A stretch of DNA of 64,000 bases, from assembly GCF_001580545.1 (NCBI RefSeq), contig NZ_LRBG01000038.1, positions 1 to 64,000 of the forward strand, read 5' to 3'. Made by a program: the position numbers and the translations under genes. The DNA comes from Paraburkholderia monticola. GTDB taxonomy: Bacteria > Pseudomonadota > Gammaproteobacteria > Burkholderiales > Burkholderiaceae. The number at the start of each line of letters is the position of its first letter. The first letter of the stretch is position 1. Below, piece after piece: positions 60,015 to 64,000 of this stretch. The notes under the pieces are model-generated. The model saw only the letters and a list, made by a program, of their open reading frames with translations, did no database searches and was not told where the DNA came from.

Positions 60015-62096
60015 TCAGTCGTTGAAACCGTTGCCTTCTTCGGCGAGCTGGGCGAGGCGCGGCGCGATCTGCCATGCGTGACCCTGATAGCTGTGCGCGT
60101 AGCGGCGCATCGCGCGTGCGACGTTGTAGAGGCCTAGCTGGTCCGCATAGAGCATCGGGCCGCCGCGAAAACGCGGAAAGCCGTAGCCGCTCAGATAGAC
60201 CATGTCGATGTCCGACGCCTTCGACGCGATGCCCTCGTCGAGAATCAACGCGCCTTCGTTGACGAGCGCGAATACGAGCCGCTCGACGATCTCCTCGTCG
60301 GAGATCTTGCGGCGCGTGATGCCGAGATCCTTCGAGTGCTGCACGATCATCTCGTTGACCCACGGGCTCGGGTAAGCGTTGCGGTCGCCCGGCTTGTAGT
60401 CGTACCAGCCCGCGCCGCTTTTCTGTCCGAAGCGGCCGTTCTCGCAGAGCAGGTCGCCGGTCTTCGAGTAGTTGAACTCCGGTCGCTCGACGGCGCGGCG
60501 CTTGCGGATCGCCCAGGCGATGTCGTTGCCCGCCATGTCGATCATGCGGAACGGCCCCATCGCGAAGCCGAACTTCTCGATGGCGCGGTCGACCTGTCCC
60601 GGCAGCGCGCCTTCGTCGAGCAGGAACCCCGCCTGGCGGCTGTACTGTTCGATCATGCGGTTGCCGATGAAGCCGTCGCACACGCCCGAGACCACCGCCG
60701 TCTTGCGGATCTTTTTCGCGAGCAGCATCACCGTGGCGAGCACGTCCTTGCCGGTCTTCGCGCCTCGTACCACTTCGAGCAGCTTCATGACGTTGGCCGG
60801 GCTGAAGAAGTGCATGCCGATCACATCTTCGGGGCGCCGCGTGAAAGCGGCGATGCGGTCGACATCGAGCGTCGAGGTGTTGGAGGCGAGGATCGCACCG
60901 GGCTTCATCACCTCGTCGAGCGTGCGGAACACGGTTTCCTTGACGCCGAGGTCTTCGAATACGGCCTCGACGACGAGGTCGGCGTCTCTGATCTCGTGAT
61001 AAGAGAGCGTGGCCGAAAGCAGCGTCATGCGTTGCTCGACGTCTGCCTGCGTGAGCTTGCCCTTCTTCGCGCTGTTCTCGTAGTTGCGGCAGATCGTGGC
61101 GACGCCGCGATCCAGCGCCTGCGCTCCCGTTTCCAGCAGCGTGACGGCAATTCCGGCGGACAGGAAATTCATCGCGATGCCGCAGCCCATCGTGCCCGCG
61201 CCGATGACCGCGACGCGCTCGATCTTGCGCGTCGCGGTGTCGGCCGGGACGTCGGGGATGCGGCTTGCCGCGCGCTCGCCGAGGAACGCGTGACGCAGCG
61301 CGCGGGCTTCCGGCGTGCCGAGCAGATACACGAAGTGATCGCGTTCGACGACTGCGCCCCGATCGAATGATTCCAGCGAGGCGGCCACGGCCTCGACGCA
61401 GCGCAGCGGCGCGGGGAACGGACCGGCCCCCGCCGCGACCGTCTGGCGCGCGACGCCGAGAAAGCCTTCGGCATTCTCGTGGCGCACCTTCAGGTCGCGC
61501 AGACGCGGGTGCGGGCAGGGCGCCGTGGCGGCCACCCTGGCGAAGTCGATCGCCTTGCGCAGCACGTCCTGATCGACGATTTCGTCGACCAGCCGGGTGC
61601 CCGCGAACTTGCCGGCGAGCACCGGCGTGCCGGAGAGGATCAGGTTCAGCGCGGGTTCGAGGCCGATCGCACGGGGCAGACGTTGTGTGCCGCCCGCGCC
61701 CGGCAGCAGGCCGAGGTTGACTTCGGGCAGCGCGATCTGCGCCGTGGACGAAGCGAGGCGATAGTGGCAGCCGAGCGCCAGTTCGAGTCCGCCGCCCATC
61801 GCCGTGGCGTGAAGCGCCGCGACCACGGGTTTGGCCGATGCCTCGATCGTCGCGATCACCGTGTGCAGGCTCGGCTCCTGCAAGGCCCTCGGCGTGCCGA
61901 ATTCGCGAATGTCCGCGCCACCCGAGAACGCGTTGCCCGCGCCGGTGATGACGATTGCCTTCACGGCATCGTCCGCGAGGGCGCGCGTCAAGCCTTCGAT
62001 CACGCCGATGCGCGTGGCGAGGCCGAGGCCGTTCACGGGGGGATTGTCGAGGGTGATGACGGCGACGCCGTCATGGTCCTGATACTGCGCCGTCAT
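60015..62096 (-). CDS. FadB-type enoyl-CoA hydratase / 3-hydroxyacyl-CoA dehydrogenase
   Basis: 693 aa from ATG at 62096 (AAAGGAAACC upstream). The N-terminal crotonase domain (1 to about 280) keeps both catalytic Glu residues (GGLELALGC; ALPEVNLGLLPGAGGTQRL). The dehydrogenase domain has NAD motif GAGTMGCGIAMNF and catalytic His in GMHFFSPANVMKLLEVV, and two C-terminal HAD domains (GFIGNRMIEQYSRQ). Peroxisomal bifunctional-enzyme-like size. It makes (3S)-hydroxy intermediates, complementary to the MFE-2-like SDR at 51108. Confidence 0.95.
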   Translation of the reverse strand: MTAQYQDHDGVAVITLDNPPVNGLGLATRIGVIEGLTRALADDAVKAIVITGAGNAFSGGADIREFGTPRALQEPSLHTVIATIEASAKPVVAALHATAMGGGLELALGCHYRLASSTAQIALPEVNLGLLPGAGGTQRLPRAIGLEPALNLILSGTPVLAGKFAGTRLVDEIVDQDVLRKAIDFARVAATAPCPHPRLRDLKVRHENAEGFLGVARQTVAAGAGPFPAPLRCVEAVAASLESFDRGAVVERDHFVYLLGTPEARALRHAFLGERAASRIPDVPADTATRKIERVAVIGAGTMGCGIAMNFLSAGIAVTLLETGAQALDRGVATICRNYENSAKKGKLTQADVEQRMTLLSATLSYHEIRDADLVVEAVFEDLGVKETVFRTLDEVMKPGAILASNTSTLDVDRIAAFTRRPEDVIGMHFFSPANVMKLLEVVRGAKTGKDVLATVMLLAKKIRKTAVVSGVCDGFIGNRMIEQYSRQAGFLLDEGALPGQVDRAIEKFGFAMGPFRMIDMAGNDIAWAIRKRRAVERPEFNYSKTGDLLCENGRFGQKSGAGWYDYKPGDRNAYPSPWVNEMIVQHSKDLGITRRKISDEEIVERLVFALVNEGALILDEGIASKASDIDMVYLSGYGFPRFRGGPMLYADQLGLYNVARAMRRYAHSYQGHAWQIAPRLAQLAEEGNGFND

Positions 62097-62504
62097 TGCT
62101 GGTTTCCTTTGAGTCTTGAAGCCATCCGCCCGTGCTGCCGGCAAAGGCGCGCCTACGCGCGGAGGGTCGCTTTCCGGCGTGCCCGAGCGGTTGAGCGCGC
62201 AAGGCGCCGGCCTGTTTCGAGGATGAGTGCCGGCCATCATGGCGCGCGCGACTTGCGTTCGCCCCTCTCTTTATAGGGAGGCGACCCGACCTGCCTGGTT
62301 ACCCCAACAACGTTTACCCCTCCCCTCTTTTTTACAGGGGAGGGAGGGGCGGCAGTGCTGGCAACTTACGCCATGGCTAACCGGTGTGAGCCACGCGGCG
62401 CAGTGCGTGCCGGTGTCCGTGAGATTGCGCGCGGGCGCGGCGGTGGAGGCTGGCGTTCAGGTAAATCGCAGATGAAGAAGTCGAAGACAAAAGGAGACCC
62501 ATCG
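62097..62504. other. Divergent promoter region of fadB-like and DUF1302 genes
   Basis: 408 bases with no gene. Holds one good C4/G4 repeat (62322-62340, with further C and G runs outside it) and a weaker C4/G3 variant at 62262-62281. Confidence 0.6.
62322..62340. promoter_or_regulatory. C4/G4 inverted repeat, candidate LAL operator
   Basis: CCCCTCTTTTTTACAGGGG, embedded in longer runs CCCCT on the left and AGGGAGGGG on the right. It lies 164 bases upstream of the DUF1302 gene and 225 bases from the FadB-type gene. Confidence 0.5.
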
Positions 62505-64000
62505 ATGTACCGCAAGAGTCACAAAGACCGCAGGGCCATGACCCTGCCGCGCCTCACCCTGCTGGCCAGCCTGATCGCGGCCGTGATGCCGCTGCATGCT
62601 TACGCGTTCAAGATCGACACCGGCTCGACCGACTGGGACGTGAGCTGGGACAACACCTTCAGCTACAACCTCGGCATGCGCACTCAGGGCGTCGACCCGC
62701 TGATCGGCAACAACCCGAACTTCGACGACGGCGACTACAAGTTCGGGCACGCCGGCGATACCGTCACCAACCGCGTCTCGATCCTCTCGGAGTTCACGGC
62801 GGCCTACCAGGGCTACGTGGGCTTCCGGCTCTCCGGCTCCGCGTGGAAAGACTTCGCGTATGGCAGCGGCGACAACACGAATCCGGGCATCTACGCGCCG
62901 GGCATTACCTACCAATCGATTCGCGCCTATCCGAACGGCGTGTACGGCTCCTTTACGAACCGCTACTACGTGCAGGGCGCGCAACTGCTCGACGGCTTCG
63001 CGTTCTACAACTCGCAGGTCGGGGGGCACGCCATCTATCTGAAGGGCGGTCAGTTCACCGAGTATTGGGGCAACTCGCTGCTGTCGCCGACGCAGGGCAT
63101 CTCGTATGCGCAGGGCGCCACCGACGGCATCAAGGCGTACAACTCGCCCGGCACGCAGACGAAGGAACTGTTGCTGCCACGGCCGCAGATCAGCATGACG
63201 GCCCAGGTTACGCCCGAGGTGTCCGTATCCGGCCAGTATCAACTCGGCTGGACCTATAACCGTCTGCCGACTGGCGGCACCTATATCCAGGCAGCCGACT
63301 TCATCGCCCAGGGGCCGTCCGGGCTGTTCCTGACGGCGCTGCCGGGCGCGGTGCGTCCGCTTTTCGGGCTGCCCCCCAGCAGCGCGCCGTTCGCCTACCA
63401 GGTGCCACAGGGCAATGCCATCACACCGCCGCAGGTCGACAACAACTTCGGCCTCAAGCTCGGGTGGACGCCGCAATTCATCGATGGCGCGATGGGCTTC
63501 TATTTCCGGCGCCTCGACGAGACCCAGCCCTGGATACTTGCCAACTGGAAGGCGGTTCCCGCACTCAAGACCTCGTTGCCGACCGACTATCACCTCGCCT
63601 ATAACCGCGGTGCGCAACTGTTGGGCTACAGCTTCGACACGACGATCGGCAGCGTGGCCACGGGTTTCGAAGCTTCGTATCGTCACAACACCGCGCTGAA
63701 TACCGCGCTCAGCCCGGCCGTCATGAACCAGACCGAGGGCGCGAAGGGCAACATCATCAACCTCGTCGCTAACGCGATCGTGCCGCTGTCGCGCTCGCCG
63801 ATCTGGGACACGGGCAGCCTCACGGCGGAAATCGGCTATACGCACCTGCTCTCCGTCACGCAGAACGCACAGCTATTCAATGGTGTGGGCTATCCCGGAT
63901 GCCCGAGCAACAACAAGTGGAACGGCTGCTCGACGAAAGACTATGTGGGCTTCGGCGTCGTGTTTCAGCCGCAATGGCTGCAGGTATTTCCCGGCGTCGA
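62505..64000 (+). CDS. DUF1302 family outer-membrane protein, 3' end beyond window
   Basis: The start at 62505 follows AAGGAGA. 498 codons are open to the window edge, so the gene is incomplete here. Signal peptide MYRKSHKDRRAMTLPRLTLL with a following hydrophobic run, cleavage near AYA-F. The mature part opens FKIDTGSTDWDVSWDNTFSYNLG, rich in aromatic and Gly/Asn beta-strand patterns (SGQYQLGWTYNRLP, GMGFYFRRL-like repeats). DUF1302 proteins, often with a DUF1329 partner, occur in gene sets for steroid and other hydrophobic substrate catabolism and are thought to act in uptake. A DUF1329 gene may follow outside the window. Confidence 0.9.
   Translation, partial: MYRKSHKDRRAMTLPRLTLLASLIAAVMPLHAYAFKIDTGSTDWDVSWDNTFSYNLGMRTQGVDPLIGNNPNFDDGDYKFGHAGDTVTNRVSILSEFTAAYQGYVGFRLSGSAWKDFAYGSGDNTNPGIYAPGITYQSIRAYPNGVYGSFTNRYYVQGAQLLDGFAFYNSQVGGHAIYLKGGQFTEYWGNSLLSPTQGISYAQGATDGIKAYNSPGTQTKELLLPRPQISMTAQVTPEVSVSGQYQLGWTYNRLPTGGTYIQAADFIAQGPSGLFLTALPGAVRPLFGLPPSSAPFAYQVPQGNAITPPQVDNNFGLKLGWTPQFIDGAMGFYFRRLDETQPWILANWKAVPALKTSLPTDYHLAYNRGAQLLGYSFDTTIGSVATGFEASYRHNTALNTALSPAVMNQTEGAKGNIINLVANAIVPLSRSPIWDTGSLTAEIGYTHLLSVTQNAQLFNGVGYPGCPSNNKWNGCSTKDYVGFGVVFQPQWLQVFPGV

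Noticed and set aside
1..64000. CRISPR arrays, prophage or rolling-circle elements
   Set aside because: No regularly spaced repeats, cas genes, phage structural genes or replication genes were seen.

Overview
The window looks like a chromosomal contig of a Burkholderia/Paraburkholderia-type betaproteobacterium: high GC, Burkholderiales-like 5S rRNA 3' end, selenocysteine-dependent formate dehydrogenase, and many acyl-CoA catabolism paralogues. This assignment rests on gene content and sequence style; no search was run. The first 185 bases are not genomic: positions 116-185 are a noisy copy of an Illumina P5 / i5 index / Nextera transposase adaptor fused to the broken end of a 5S rRNA gene, so the contig starts inside an rRNA operon and needs trimming.

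Region 1 (0.2-5.2 kb): 5S rRNA 3' part with terminator, a hypothetical gene, an M81/MlrC-like metallopeptidase, tRNA-Val(GAC) and a fused dihydroxyacetone kinase.

Region 2 (5.2-18.5 kb): a complete selenium locus. Minus strand: selD, mnmH (selU), a COG0701-type permease and a 44-residue membrane protein. Plus strand: fdnG (in-frame UGA decoded as Sec197, with a bacterial SECIS hairpin), fdxH, fdnI, fdhE, selA, selB and selC (tRNA-Sec). The machinery that makes, inserts and uses selenium is packed into about 13 kb.

Region 3 (18.54-22.7 kb): immediately after selC the sequence becomes lower in GC and disordered. It holds remnants of a LysR regulator, a quinone oxidoreductase and an alpha/beta hydrolase, plus two intact genes (a crotonase and an alpha/beta hydrolase). 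20-bp inverted repeats (18/20 identical) bound about 3.9 kb of it, suggesting a decayed mobile segment beside the tRNA gene.

Region 4 (22.7-64.0 kb): a catabolic supercluster with three acyl-CoA synthetases, seven acyl-CoA dehydrogenases, three thiolases, three stand-alone crotonases plus a FadB-type fusion, two SDR dehydrogenases, an alpha-methylacyl-CoA racemase, a metallo-hydrolase, a flavodoxin-fold oxidoreductase, a DUF1254/1214 exported protein, an exported sulfatase with its formylglycine-generating enzyme, and the start of a DUF1302 outer-membrane protein. Two large MalT-like (LAL/LuxR) regulators sit inside it. Almost every promoter region there carries a C4-5 / N7-11 / G4-5 inverted repeat, a candidate shared operator. 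My reading is one regulon that takes up a sulfated, methyl-branched or alicyclic lipid (steroid- or isoprenoid-like), removes sulfate outside the cytoplasm, activates the acid to a CoA ester, epimerises the alpha-methyl centre and shortens it by beta-oxidation. The substrate is inference.
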